Part shown: in pieces, positions 34,894-43,251 of the stretch | Numbering within the stretch: the first letter of the stretch is position 1 | How the letters are laid out: each line of letters begins with the position of its first letter | Assembly (NCBI GenBank): GCA_905181715.1 | Contig: CAJIYT010000026.1 | Coordinates: 1 to 50,385, forward strand | DNA from: an uncultured Candidatus Poseidoniales archaeon | Lineage (GTDB): Archaea > Thermoplasmatota > Poseidoniia > Poseidoniales > Poseidoniaceae | Direction: 5' to 3' | Length of the DNA: 50,385 nt | Translations under genes and position numbers: made by a program | Notes under the pieces: generated by a model | What the model saw: the letters and a program-made list of their open reading frames with translations, nothing else | Databases searched by the model: none | Told to the model about the DNA's origin: nothing

Positions 34894-37617
34894 CTACTCA
34901 GCAGGCTCAGAGCCCTCAGGCTCAGAGTCCTCAGACTCCGATTCTGCAGGTTGTGCTTCAGATCCCTCTTCATCATCCTTATTGGCGACGAAGTGCATTA
35001 TTATCAAAGCAACTCCACCGATGTATAGTAGAATAGCCACATAATCAATTGGACTATCCAAGTTCATCCAATATGAGATCATATCTTGATTTTGGACAAT
35101 TGCACTTTCCATGTCTTCTGCATCTGAATCTCCAATCGTGGAACTCGATACAATCTGGAATACAGGTATCAGATCAGTTGCTGCCGGTGCAGTAGTCATA
35201 TTGTCATTAGCCCTAGTGTCTAGATAGAAAGTTGAAGTAGAAGAGCCAGCGATAATCAATCCTGATAATTGCTCGGTTTCGAGACTAACTTCACTACCAA
35301 AGTAAACTGGTAGTGCACTTGGAGTTGCATCTAACAAAGTCACAGTATTAAGCAACTTAGCCTGTATAAGACGTGTCGTCTCATCCAATGAAGCTGAACA
35401 TGTATTGGTTGGAATACCCTTTACAGTGCTAGTTCCAGAACATGTTACGTCAGCGATTGCATATCCTGCGAGGTCTACTTTGTCACCGGTTCCAGTGATG
35501 AATCCGCCAGTTGTTCCTGCGATTGATTCAACACCAATAAGCCCGAAAGTTGCCATAGCCCTTGCCGTGTTATGCCAAGAAAGTTCTGCGGAACCATCTT
35601 CTAACAATGTCTCGCCCTTGTCGCATGTGCTTACTTCACCAGTGCATATGGTGTAAGTTGTAGCAGGACCTGTGCTAATTCCGCCAGAACCAAAGTAAGT
35701 CGCATTGGTTTCTAGTGATGTCCATGCTGCATCTGGTTCTCCAGTGGTATCCGTTGCTGCCAATACAGGGTCAGCCCATCCGAGCAACCACGCATTAGCG
35801 GATTGTGTTAGATATTCAGAAGTGCCGAATGTATCTTTCAAGTAATCCGGTGTCATTTGATTAGCCATAATGCGCATATAATTGCGCAAAGCCTTAGCAG
35901 CATCAATATCGATTCCATACAAAGCCGAAACTGTAGCATCTGTCCATGGCATAGGAGTTCCCGGGCCCATGGTAGTGAAGTCTATTGGAGGGGTATTGCC
36001 TGATAGTTCACCATATTGGAACATTACCGCACCGTTTTGGGTGGTAATTCCTAGTGGTCCATACAAGATATTGCCGGAAGCGGACTCATTAATCGAAGCC
36101 GCTACTCCATCATTCATCATAGAGAAGAGGGAGATTCCAGACATTTCTCCGAGATTAACACCAGAGGCAAGATATTCAGAATTAATCGGATCTACATCAC
36201 CAAAACTAATGTTGACAAATCTTGAAGCAGTCATGTCACCCGAACTTCCTTTCAAAATCATTGGTAGGCTACTGGTATCAGTTAGCCAGCCCAGACCCCA
36301 TGCTCCAACAGCTGAATATTCAGCCAAATCCAGACCGAAATTAGTCATTGCAGTGACTGGAGGTGTTTGTATGAATGTTCCCATTCCAAAATCGGTACCG
36401 GTGCTAGCCAGCAAACCAGTTGGTGTATCAGTTCCCATTCCTGCGAATAACAAATTCATTGCAGTAGCATCTGTGAGATTTATTCCGAGTAGATTATTCA
36501 GACGAACTGAAGCATTGGCAGTAGAATTAGTTGTGTCGGTCATCCAATCGGAATCTCCTCCGCCATTATCTTGGAAAGCCTTACCGACTCCAAGACACAT
36601 GGCGTAATCGCGGGCTATCGTAGTGTTGACATCAGGCATTGTTTCGCTTGCCATCGCCATAAAGCCCCAAAGACTGGCTCTTTGCATAGTTCCTACATTT
36701 GCAAAACCATTGGCCGCATCAGCCATAACTGCATCGTAATCTGCAGTTGGTTGAGCCAGACAATGTCCTGCTAAAGCAGTTGAGCCAAGACTACCGGTTA
36801 GAGAAACATCCTCGCCTCCGGGTCCAACAGCTGAATCCATAGCGTAGCTTAGATTAGTGAAGTTGGCTTTTTGTCCGCCCATGGCTTGTGTATAATTGAT
36901 TGACTCGCCAGCACCGGTCATGTTATTGAATCCTGAAGCATTGGTGGCTGCGAAATATGCATCAAAACCGTCAAACATTGCATTTCCAATATATGCACTC
37001 CCCATACTTGCACTACCACCATGTGCAGCCGTTGCACCAGCAGATTGGAGAGCCAAATCAGAACCTGTCTTCATTCCCGCCTGCATGTTTTCGAGATCGT
37101 TAGCCATTACTCCAGCAGCAAATCCAAGTTTAGCGACGCCCATTACCCCGGTTCCGATAAACAGACTTGTAGCACCAATTGTTTGGGCGCGGAATGGAAT
37201 ATTGATTGCTGTGACATCTGTATCACAGGCAACAGCACTATCTGCGGCGCATTCGAAAGACTTGCTTTCAGAATATTTCATTGTTCCAGCTGTAGCATCA
37301 TGGCTGATGTACGTTTTAGTTGAAGTAATTGAATATGTGAAAGGTCCTACCTTCTCATAAACAGGTTCGACAGAGGCATCAGCAGATACAGCCGCTGAAT
37401 TTGTCATCGACCAGACGTAATAGTCTTGTTCAGAAGTTGAAGTAGTCCAATCTGCTTTCATTGTTGTGCAGGCAGTATCTTCGCATGCTTCATCCAATGG
37501 GAATGTTGCAAATTTATCATCTACGGCGCCTTCCACAGCGCCAGTTGCAAGCATCGATAGTAGTGTTACATTCAGCAATAGTACTGCCACGCCTGTCCCA
37601 AGTAGTTGTATTTTCAT
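34894..37617 (-). CDS. CD36 / class B scavenger receptor-like membrane protein with large central insertion
   Basis: 907 residues from ATG 37617, with AAGGGA 5 bases upstream. There is a membrane segment near each end (about 5-26 and 857-877), as in CD36, and a short acidic Ser/Glu/Pro cytosolic tail. Four regions read like CD36: YVWSMTN then EPVYEKVGPFTY (67-95), KYSESKSF and INIP (114-141); WLLGWADPVLA (about 608-618, cf. LLWGYRDPFL); a region with four cysteines (TICTG...TCDKG, TCSGT...NTCSA); and STFYLDT, then LIPVFQ and TIGDSDAEDMESA just before the last membrane segment (cf. VPILWLNETGTIGDEKA). Between the first and second lie about 450 extra residues, mostly Gly/Ala/Met/Asn-rich. CD36 proteins bind and move fatty acids and lipoproteins. 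Confidence 0.78.
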   Translation of the reverse strand: MKIQLLGTGVAVLLLNVTLLSMLATGAVEGAVDDKFATFPLDEACEDTACTTMKADWTTSTSEQDYYVWSMTNSAAVSADASVEPVYEKVGPFTYSITSTKTYISHDATAGTMKYSESKSFECAADSAVACDTDVTAINIPFRAQTIGATSLFIGTGVMGVAKLGFAAGVMANDLENMQAGMKTGSDLALQSAGATAAHGGSASMGSAYIGNAMFDGFDAYFAATNASGFNNMTGAGESINYTQAMGGQKANFTNLSYAMDSAVGPGGEDVSLTGSLGSTALAGHCLAQPTADYDAVMADAANGFANVGTMQRASLWGFMAMASETMPDVNTTIARDYAMCLGVGKAFQDNGGGDSDWMTDTTNSTANASVRLNNLLGINLTDATAMNLLFAGMGTDTPTGLLASTGTDFGMGTFIQTPPVTAMTNFGLDLAEYSAVGAWGLGWLTDTSSLPMILKGSSGDMTASRFVNISFGDVDPINSEYLASGVNLGEMSGISLFSMMNDGVAASINESASGNILYGPLGITTQNGAVMFQYGELSGNTPPIDFTTMGPGTPMPWTDATVSALYGIDIDAAKALRNYMRIMANQMTPDYLKDTFGTSEYLTQSANAWLLGWADPVLAATDTTGEPDAAWTSLETNATYFGSGGISTGPATTYTICTGEVSTCDKGETLLEDGSAELSWHNTARAMATFGLIGVESIAGTTGGFITGTGDKVDLAGYAIADVTCSGTSTVKGIPTNTCSASLDETTRLIQAKLLNTVTLLDATPSALPVYFGSEVSLETEQLSGLIIAGSSTSTFYLDTRANDNMTTAPAATDLIPVFQIVSSSTIGDSDAEDMESAIVQNQDMISYWMNLDSPIDYVAILLYIGGVALIIMHFVANKDDEEGSEAQPAESESEDSEPEGSEPAE

Positions 37618-37704
37618 CAAAATCCCTTATCGGGCCTGTGACAGTACCGCTATAAGGATTGGTGTGTTTTACTACACTTGATGTGTCAGAGTGAATGTGT
37701 TTGG

Positions 37705-38382
37705 CTACTCGCCATACCACTTTTTGACTGATTTACAAACAAGTAAATCGCCCAGGGCATAGAATACACCGCAAAGAAGTGGTGGATTCCATGCAACTAG
37801 TGGCGTCCAAGGGATATCATGGGCCCAAGTCCAATTCCCTAGATATGTGCCCCAGAGTTCCATTAACAGGGCAATCCAAGCCATCATTGCATAAAGTGAG
37901 GGTTCGCTACCCCATTTCATGAAGGCGAGAAGAATCAGTAACAGAACTACACCAGAGGTGTCAATTCCGAGTATTAGGAATACTAGAGTCGCCGGGATGA
38001 ACGGTGAAATAACCAACCAAGCTTTGTCATGAGAGATGTATTTACACAATCTCCTCCCCAAATCGAAGAGGAACCAATGTCCTGCTGGCACAAAAAGAGG
38101 CATTAATCCCTCTCGATACTCGTATAGATTCCACACTTCACTGAAAAACAACTCCATAGGTGTTGCAAAGGCGAGAACGGTGATCATCTCGATACGTTCT
38201 TTTTTAGCGGCACCAAAGTATAGGCGGGCGAAAATCGACCAAACTGCCACATTGACAATATATTCACCCTTAATTGTCCACTCAGTGCCGTTTTGGTCGA
38301 TGAAGAGACCAAAGAAGATGGTCAGTGCGTAAAGCGATTCACGACTACGCCACCATGCCGTCATCAAAGGTGCTAAGCGCAC
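37705..38382 (-). CDS. Polytopic membrane protein, unknown
   Basis: 225 residues with about seven membrane segments. It is rich in Trp, with conserved-looking charged or polar positions inside helices (FVPAGHWFLFDLGRRL, MELWGTYLGNWTWAHDIPW, NPPLLCGVFYALGDLLV). No family is recognised with confidence; the aromatic/polar pattern hints at an enzyme acting on a membrane lipid, but this is a guess. It lies between the CD36-like gene (87-base gap) and the acyltransferase gene (45-base gap) on the same strand. Confidence 0.7.
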   Translation of the reverse strand: MRLAPLMTAWWRSRESLYALTIFFGLFIDQNGTEWTIKGEYIVNVAVWSIFARLYFGAAKKERIEMITVLAFATPMELFFSEVWNLYEYREGLMPLFVPAGHWFLFDLGRRLCKYISHDKAWLVISPFIPATLVFLILGIDTSGVVLLLILLAFMKWGSEPSLYAMMAWIALLMELWGTYLGNWTWAHDIPWTPLVAWNPPLLCGVFYALGDLLVCKSVKKWYGE

Positions 38383-38427
38383 TCTGTTTTTATCATGTTT
38401 TACCGGCTATTGTAAACAATGGTTGCA

Positions 38428-40050
38428 TCATGCAACTCTTTGTTTGACCACTTGCCAATCCTCTTCACCTGGCTTTGGGTTTATCCAGTCAGGATCTCCT
38501 GGTAAAACCAAACCATCACCAATAGTGGCTAGTTCTGTAGCCAGTGAACTATGGGTTTGCAGTAGTGTATCCCAATCGATGGTTCCGCTGCGTAACTGGA
38601 ATCCAAGACGCAAAGATCGCCAAGAGAGAGCCGCTCTTTCGTATAATTTCAAATGAAGACGAGCGGACAATGGCCACCAGATCAACACCAATAATGAGAC
38701 CAATGGCCATGGTATCTTGGCTAGGGCAGGCAGAATCAGACTCGGTATATTCAAGTCTTGAAGCATCGAATCAGGTGATGCGATAAACCAGCCTACCGGC
38801 AAGGAGATGAGAAGCCACCATAGGGGATACATCACCACTGAAAATAATACTTTAACCGTGCCCATACTTGCTTTATTCCCCTCTACCTTAGTATGCCTAT
38901 TAGTCAGAACTCTAGTGAATAGATATGGGGCCATCGAGCCGATGACTGCACCCCATGAAACCACACCTAGCATCCATGCAATCGACCAAATCCAGTAGGC
39001 GAAATTCTTGACCATCGATCGCTTAGAACTACGTTTTTGGTGATTGCTTATCTCCCAAGAACGCAACCCCAAATCCTTCATTTCATAATGATGTTTAAGG
39101 AAATCAGCCTTGATGCGCTCGGTGCGTTCGGCATCATTCAACGATTGGTATTGCCATGCTGCTCGCACACGACGTGAGCCAAGTAGGGCTCTATCGTATG
39201 GGATTGGACCGATTGGGACATTTTCTTTGGCACTGCGATAAACGTGAATCATCCGACGTGCCCGCCAGACCAATTCTCTATCTTCCCAGGTTTCTTGAGC
39301 TTGATTACTGCGATGCATTTCCAATCGCAATAATTCGGTAATCGCTCCACACCAAGCACGGTCAGGTGCCTGTTCGGCGAATTTTTCAACATCCTCAGGA
39401 CTTGGTTCTGGCGCCCCATCTTCTCCAGGTAGTGGCGGAATTGGCAATGGTTCGTTGACTTGAAGGCTGACACGTTCTCTAAACTGGTGTTGGTCGGTAT
39501 AATGGAGACCTAATGGTACCACGTGGGGTTCAGGTAAACCTTCTTCACGTGCCTTTCTAATTGCATGAAGCAGGATTCGAGCAGCACCGGTTCGCAGTCG
39601 TACTGGATGAGCTTCCATGTGAGTTACTCCTTCGGGGAAAATCGCCGCCCGTCCTCCCAGTGCAATGGCATCGCCGAGGCTCTCAATAAGAGTGGAATTT
39701 TTCGCAGAGCGATCGCCTTTCTTAGAGTCATCAGAATTTGTATCTTGGGCACGATGAACCGGCTTTGCGCCAGCAGCCCGCATTATCTGGCCAAGGATTG
39801 GGGTTTTGAACAGGGTATGTTTGGCAGCAAATGTCAGATTACCAGGTAATGCAGCCATCATTAGCATTGGGTCAATCAAACCACCAGGGTGCCAAGTGGT
39901 GAACAGAATACCACCCTTGTCGGGCAATGTGTCGATGTCGACAAGAGCAATCTCGCGAAACCATGTATCCATCAAGGCCCGATTGAATCTACGTAACCGT
40001 AAGTAACCCTTTGTGATTTGCGAATCATCGGGGTCAGGGGTCCAGTCCAT
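38428..40050 (-). CDS. PlsC-like glycerolipid acyltransferase with C-terminal membrane domain
   Basis: 540 residues. The N-terminal half is a phosphate acyltransferase domain: WHPGGLIDPML, where His and Asp are five residues apart (the HX5D variant also seen in fungal Sct1/Gpt2-type enzymes), KHTLFKTPILG, the FPEGVTHMEAH block and LRTGAARILL. The second half has charged helical stretches and about four membrane segments (about 355-380, 410-430 and 440-465). It should transfer an acyl chain to glycerol phosphate or a lysolipid. Archaeal core lipids are ether-linked, so ester acylation here is noteworthy; Marine Group II archaea have been reported to carry plsC-type genes. Confidence 0.87.
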   Translation of the reverse strand: MDWTPDPDDSQITKGYLRLRRFNRALMDTWFREIALVDIDTLPDKGGILFTTWHPGGLIDPMLMMAALPGNLTFAAKHTLFKTPILGQIMRAAGAKPVHRAQDTNSDDSKKGDRSAKNSTLIESLGDAIALGGRAAIFPEGVTHMEAHPVRLRTGAARILLHAIRKAREEGLPEPHVVPLGLHYTDQHQFRERVSLQVNEPLPIPPLPGEDGAPEPSPEDVEKFAEQAPDRAWCGAITELLRLEMHRSNQAQETWEDRELVWRARRMIHVYRSAKENVPIGPIPYDRALLGSRRVRAAWQYQSLNDAERTERIKADFLKHHYEMKDLGLRSWEISNHQKRSSKRSMVKNFAYWIWSIAWMLGVVSWGAVIGSMAPYLFTRVLTNRHTKVEGNKASMGTVKVLFSVVMYPLWWLLISLPVGWFIASPDSMLQDLNIPSLILPALAKIPWPLVSLLVLIWWPLSARLHLKLYERAALSWRSLRLGFQLRSGTIDWDTLLQTHSSLATELATIGDGLVLPGDPDWINPKPGEEDWQVVKQRVA

Positions 40051-40193
40051 GTCTGACGATGGCCGTCGAGGTTAAGAGAGTGGCCTATGCAATTGTTATT
40101 CCAAGCACCGTTTTGCATCTCGATGCTGTAATATGGCTTAAGAACACGGAAAACATCCGGTTATATCTTCAACCGAAGACAGATGCAGTAACT

Positions 40194-40469
40194 ATGGATG
40201 AAGACGAAATTAGCGGTGAAGGAATTTTGAGTCTACTCTGGAGATGGTTTGGCTTCGAGGGTTGGAAAGAACTTGGAACGCGTAAAAGAATTGGCGCACA
40301 AATCCTCTACCGTGTCTTATTCGTTGCTGGATTCGCTGGTGGTATCATTGGTTACACCACAGTATTCGGTGAGGACCCACCACTGGCTCCACTATGTGGC
40401 ATAATGTTGGGATGGTTTCTCGTCTTCCAAGTAATGATGAATTTCATATTCACAGCAGGTTCCCGTTAG
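40194..40469 (+). CDS. Small two-helix membrane protein
   Basis: 91 residues from ATG 40194, the point where acidic soluble sequence (MDEDEISGEG) begins; the frame is open to an ATG at 40059, but the upstream part looks non-coding. Two membrane segments (about 40-58 and 65-87). No ribosome binding site is clear, so the start is uncertain and the message may be leaderless. No family recognised. Confidence 0.5.
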   Translation: MDEDEISGEGILSLLWRWFGFEGWKELGTRKRIGAQILYRVLFVAGFAGGIIGYTTVFGEDPPLAPLCGIMLGWFLVFQVMMNFIFTAGSR

Positions 40470-40556
40470 AATAGAAATACACTCACTTTGAGTAATTCTC
40501 TCGTGTTCAGAAGTAGATTAGTGTCTTTACTTCTTTTCCAATTAATTTGGATTAGT

Positions 40557-40582
40557 CCTGTTAATTATTTTGTAAAAACAGG
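40557..40582. terminator. Inverted repeat downstream of tRNA-Glu
   Basis: CCTGTT and AACAGG flank a 14-base AT-rich loop, in the gap between the small membrane protein and the minus-strand tRNA. It could end either transcript. T-rich runs lie on both sides. Weak evidence. Confidence 0.25.
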
Positions 40583-40621
40583 CAAAATGAATAGTATGTG
40601 TACAATTTACAATGGCCAAAG

Positions 40622-40696
40622 TGCTCGTACCGGGATTTGAACCCGGGTGATCGCCTCGAAAGGGCGAGATGATGGACCGGACTACACCATACGAGC
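40622..40696 (-). tRNA. tRNA-Glu, anticodon UUC
   Basis: 75 bases read on the minus strand. The acceptor stem GCTCGTA pairs with TACGAGC, discriminator base A. The anticodon stem TCGCC/GGCGA encloses the loop C-T-TTC-G-A, giving anticodon UUC for glutamate. The T arm CCGGG-TTCAAAT-CCCGG is perfect; the D arm has GTGTAG and the GG of the loop. No intron, and CCA is not encoded. It lies 28 bases after the stop of the DedA-like gene on the same strand, so it may be part of that transcript. Confidence 0.95.
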
Positions 40697-40724
40697 GCCG
40701 ATGTGCTCGCCACCCGCAAGGTGT

Positions 40725-41330
40725 TCATGAAGTTTCAGTTTCGATTGCGATTCCATCCCACCATTTCCAGGCGAAATATGTAGCGATAAAACCTAGGATT
40801 AGAAGAATGCCAATAATCATCTCATGGTCGAGCAGCCACATCATTTTGTCGAGTGCGACCTGGCCATAAATGCCGATCACTACCGCTTCGAGACCGAATC
40901 TCAGGCCGCGACCAACCAGTCCGGCCCAGATAAACGGTTTGACATCCATTTCTCCCATGCCGGCGAACCAACTGAAGACTTTGTAGGGTATTGGTGAGAA
41001 CGCAGCGATAAAAATCCCTAGAGTTCCGTATCTTTCAAACAAGGCTTCAAGTTTGACGATGTGCTTTTGGCCGCCGAATCTTTCGATTAATGACCTACCC
41101 CATTTCTTACCGATCCAATAACCGACTATACTACCCAATACGCTAGATAATGTGATGACGGACCAAAGGAATAACACAGTGGTGTAATTACCGCGCTCAG
41201 CAAAAAGCATCGGCATGAACACTATGTCTGGAGGCACAGGTTGAATGATAGCCTCGCTAAATGAGATGGCAGCAAGACTTGCAGGACCAAACGCATCGAA
41301 CCACGTAAGCACCACATCTTTCCAACCCAT
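40725..41330 (-). CDS. DedA/SNARE-associated-family (VTT) membrane protein
   Basis: 201 residues from ATG 41330 (longer in-frame starts exist; no ribosome binding site decides). Typical layout of the DedA/YqaA group: a re-entrant segment with SEAIIQPVPPDIVFMP, GSIVGYWIGKKWG, and the Phe/Gly/Pro-rich IAAFSPIPYKVFSWFAG followed by an Arg-containing helix (GRGLRFGLEA). Members act as lipid carriers/scramblases or in membrane proton homeostasis. Divergent from Nob1. Confidence 0.85.
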   Translation of the reverse strand: MGWKDVVLTWFDAFGPASLAAISFSEAIIQPVPPDIVFMPMLFAERGNYTTVLFLWSVITLSSVLGSIVGYWIGKKWGRSLIERFGGQKHIVKLEALFERYGTLGIFIAAFSPIPYKVFSWFAGMGEMDVKPFIWAGLVGRGLRFGLEAVVIGIYGQVALDKMMWLLDHEMIIGILLILGFIATYFAWKWWDGIAIETETS

Positions 41331-41408
41331 GGTTGTGCTCGTTAGAGCATATGGCTTCAATCCTTGCCAATGCGAAGCCATCAAACGGATGTTCTGCAAG
41401 GGGTTGCT

Positions 41409-41870
41409 ATGCCGGTGGTCGATACTGCAGCGTTATTACATTGGCCAATCGAACGTTTGCGCGGTTGTATTGCTGCATATTCTCAACTTCAGGAGTTAGA
41501 GCGTTTGAGCCCACCTCGGGTTATGCTTGTTGAAGCCGCAGGCATTGACTGGCGTAATGAGCCGGTGGCTTTGGCCCAAGCAGCAGCTGCAAAAACCGGT
41601 GACTTAGCGCGTCTTTCGCAGGTTGATCTCGAAGTTCTGGCTTTGACGATAGCTAGCGGTGAAGTCCTTCATACTGATGATTATAGTTTGCAGAATGTGT
41701 GTAGGGCTCAAGGTTTGAGCTTCGCTGCAGTATCGAATAAGGCTTCTAAACAACAATGGCGCTGGGAATTGCGCTGTACCGGTTGCAAGGCTAAGGTTCC
41801 TGTGACTAGTAAAGAACCACGTGATTGTGATATTTGTGGCTCACCAATGCTGGTAAAGCGGGGCCGCTAA
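41409..41870 (+). CDS. nob1: rRNA maturation endonuclease Nob1 (PIN domain plus zinc ribbon)
   Basis: 153 residues from ATG 41409, with AAGGGG about 5 bases upstream. The PIN nuclease domain has D5 (PVVDTAALL) and the acidic pair in LHTDDYSLQNV. The C-terminal zinc ribbon has CTGC and CDIC pairs, as in archaeal Nob1. In archaea and eukaryotes it cuts the precursor at the 3' end of 16S/18S rRNA. Length is normal for the archaeal form. Confidence 0.9.
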   Translation: MPVVDTAALLHWPIERLRGCIAAYSQLQELERLSPPRVMLVEAAGIDWRNEPVALAQAAAAKTGDLARLSQVDLEVLALTIASGEVLHTDDYSLQNVCRAQGLSFAAVSNKASKQQWRWELRCTGCKAKVPVTSKEPRDCDICGSPMLVKRGR

Positions 41871-41885
41871 GTAATTCTAATCTGA

Positions 41886-42233
41886 TTATTCTGCTTCGTT
41901 AGCGGAATCATCGTTTGAATCTATCTTGCCCTCATCAGAATCAGCGCCCTCGAGTAATACTACTTTCTTCTCGAGTTCTTCTACACTCATTCCTGATGGG
42001 TCTAGGCCGACTTTCTTAGCTCTAGAAATCAATGCTTGTTCAGGTGTTCGTCCACCTGCGCTAAGGTCTTGCTCTGTTTTTGAGGCATCGATATTGGTCG
42101 CTTCACCGAGTCCTTTTTGGAATTCACCTTTGGACTCGCCCATCGCTTTAGCGAGTTTTGGCAATCGGTCTGCACCGAAGAGGACGAAGAAAATCATGAT
42201 TAGAGCGAGAATCTCGAAGGAGCCGAAGTTCAT
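41886..42233 (-). CDS. tatA: Twin-arginine translocation protein TatA/E
   Basis: 115 residues from ATG 42233. A short N-terminal membrane helix (GSFEILALIMIFFVLFG) leads to the amphipathic helix ADRLPKLAKAMGESKGEFQKG, the TatA hallmark including the FG-x-x-x-LP hinge. The C-terminal half is acidic and longer than in typical TatA. It forms the pore for folded proteins with twin-arginine signals; TatC is not in this window. An earlier in-frame GTG at 42260 is less likely. Confidence 0.9.
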   Translation of the reverse strand: MNFGSFEILALIMIFFVLFGADRLPKLAKAMGESKGEFQKGLGEATNIDASKTEQDLSAGGRTPEQALISRAKKVGLDPSGMSVEELEKKVVLLEGADSDEGKIDSNDDSANEAE

Positions 42234-42281
42234 AGTAATCAGTTGGGTCCAGAAGTGCACACCTTGTCAATGTCTCGGTCT

Positions 42282-42536
42282 TTAACCGCCGGAAACAGGT
42301 GGAAGAAGGGCTATCTCATCCCCTTCGGATAGCGGGAAGTCTTCCTCGACTCTCGTTCCGTTGACCGCTAATGCCAACCCCTGCCCTAACCAGTGTTCTA
42401 AGCCCATTTCTTCGACTAAAAACCGTACTGCACTACCTGATGGGAGGGTGATTTGATGTTCACGTCCACCCAATTCTTCAGCGAGAGGGCCGAATAGCAA
42501 GACCTTGACCAACACATGCTGGCCTGAATAGTCCAC
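42282..42536 (-). CDS. moaD: MoaD/ThiS-type sulfur carrier protein
   Basis: 84 residues from GTG 42536, AAGGGG about 8 bases upstream. Ubiquitin-like beta-grasp fold ending in VSGG, the C-terminal Gly-Gly that is adenylated and thiocarboxylated. The segment LSEGDEIALLPPVSGG is typical of MoaD, the small subunit of molybdopterin synthase. MoaE and the activating enzyme are not nearby, so use as a general sulfur carrier (for example tRNA thiolation) is possible. Confidence 0.9.
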   Translation of the reverse strand: MDYSGQHVLVKVLLFGPLAEELGGREHQITLPSGSAVRFLVEEMGLEHWLGQGLALAVNGTRVEEDFPLSEGDEIALLPPVSGG

Positions 42537-42566
42537 TTGATAACCCCTTTCTCACTAGGTTAGCCT

Positions 42567-43250
42567 ATGAGTGGAGCATTGGCTTGTTCGGAATTGTGGA
42601 AGTTATACGACCTCGGTGATGAACCGGTGGAAGCAGTACGCGGGGTCAACCTTTCAATCAAATCAGGCGAAATGGTAGCCATCATGGGTCCATCGGGTTG
42701 CGGTAAGACTACATTGCTCAATATTCTCTGTGGAATTGACGATCCCAGTGCTGGGATAGTAACCGTTTCAGGTAAGTTATTGTACGGTATTTCTGATGAT
42801 GAGCGCACTGGTTTACGAGCGAAACACATGGGTTTTATTTTCCAGCAATTCAACTTACTGCCAGTACTGACTGCGCTTGAAAACGTCGAATTGCCACTTT
42901 TGGTAGGTAAGGTCGACGCTGCCAAAGCACGTATCAAAGCGCGAAAAGCCCTCGATTCAGTTGGTCTCGGCGATCGCTATGACCACCGGCCAGCCGAACT
43001 ATCTGGTGGACAGCAGCAACGTGTTGCGGTGGCTCGTGCCTTTGTGCACTCGCCCGATGTCATCCTATGTGATGAGCCAACCGGAAATCTCGATTCCAGA
43101 ACTAGCACTGAAATCATGGATTTGTTGATGGCGCTGAATCGTGATGAAGGAGTAACACTGGTTATCGTTACCCACGACGAAGAGATCGCTGCTCGCTGCC
43201 ACCGTATACTCCACATGTCTGATGGTATGATGGTGACAGAAGAGGGTTGA
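42567..43250 (+). CDS. ABC transporter ATP-binding protein, LolD/MacB family
   Basis: 227 residues. Walker A GPSGCGKTT (about 41-49), Q-loop FQQFNLLPVL, signature LSGGQQQRVAVARA, Walker B VILCDEPTGNLD and H-loop VTHDEE are all intact. The sequence belongs to the type VII (LolD/MacB/FtsE-like) group that drives mechanotransmission rather than ordinary transport. It is followed by one base and then the FtsX-type permease, with which it must work. Confidence 0.95.
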   Translation: MSGALACSELWKLYDLGDEPVEAVRGVNLSIKSGEMVAIMGPSGCGKTTLLNILCGIDDPSAGIVTVSGKLLYGISDDERTGLRAKHMGFIFQQFNLLPVLTALENVELPLLVGKVDAAKARIKARKALDSVGLGDRYDHRPAELSGGQQQRVAVARAFVHSPDVILCDEPTGNLDSRTSTEIMDLLMALNRDEGVTLVIVTHDEEIAARCHRILHMSDGMMVTEEG

Positions 43251-43251
43251 C

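Noticed and set aside
35405..37360. Plus-strand open frames of 80-241 residues inside the CD36-like gene
   Set aside because: They are shadows of the minus-strand gene, with no start signals or recognisable domains.
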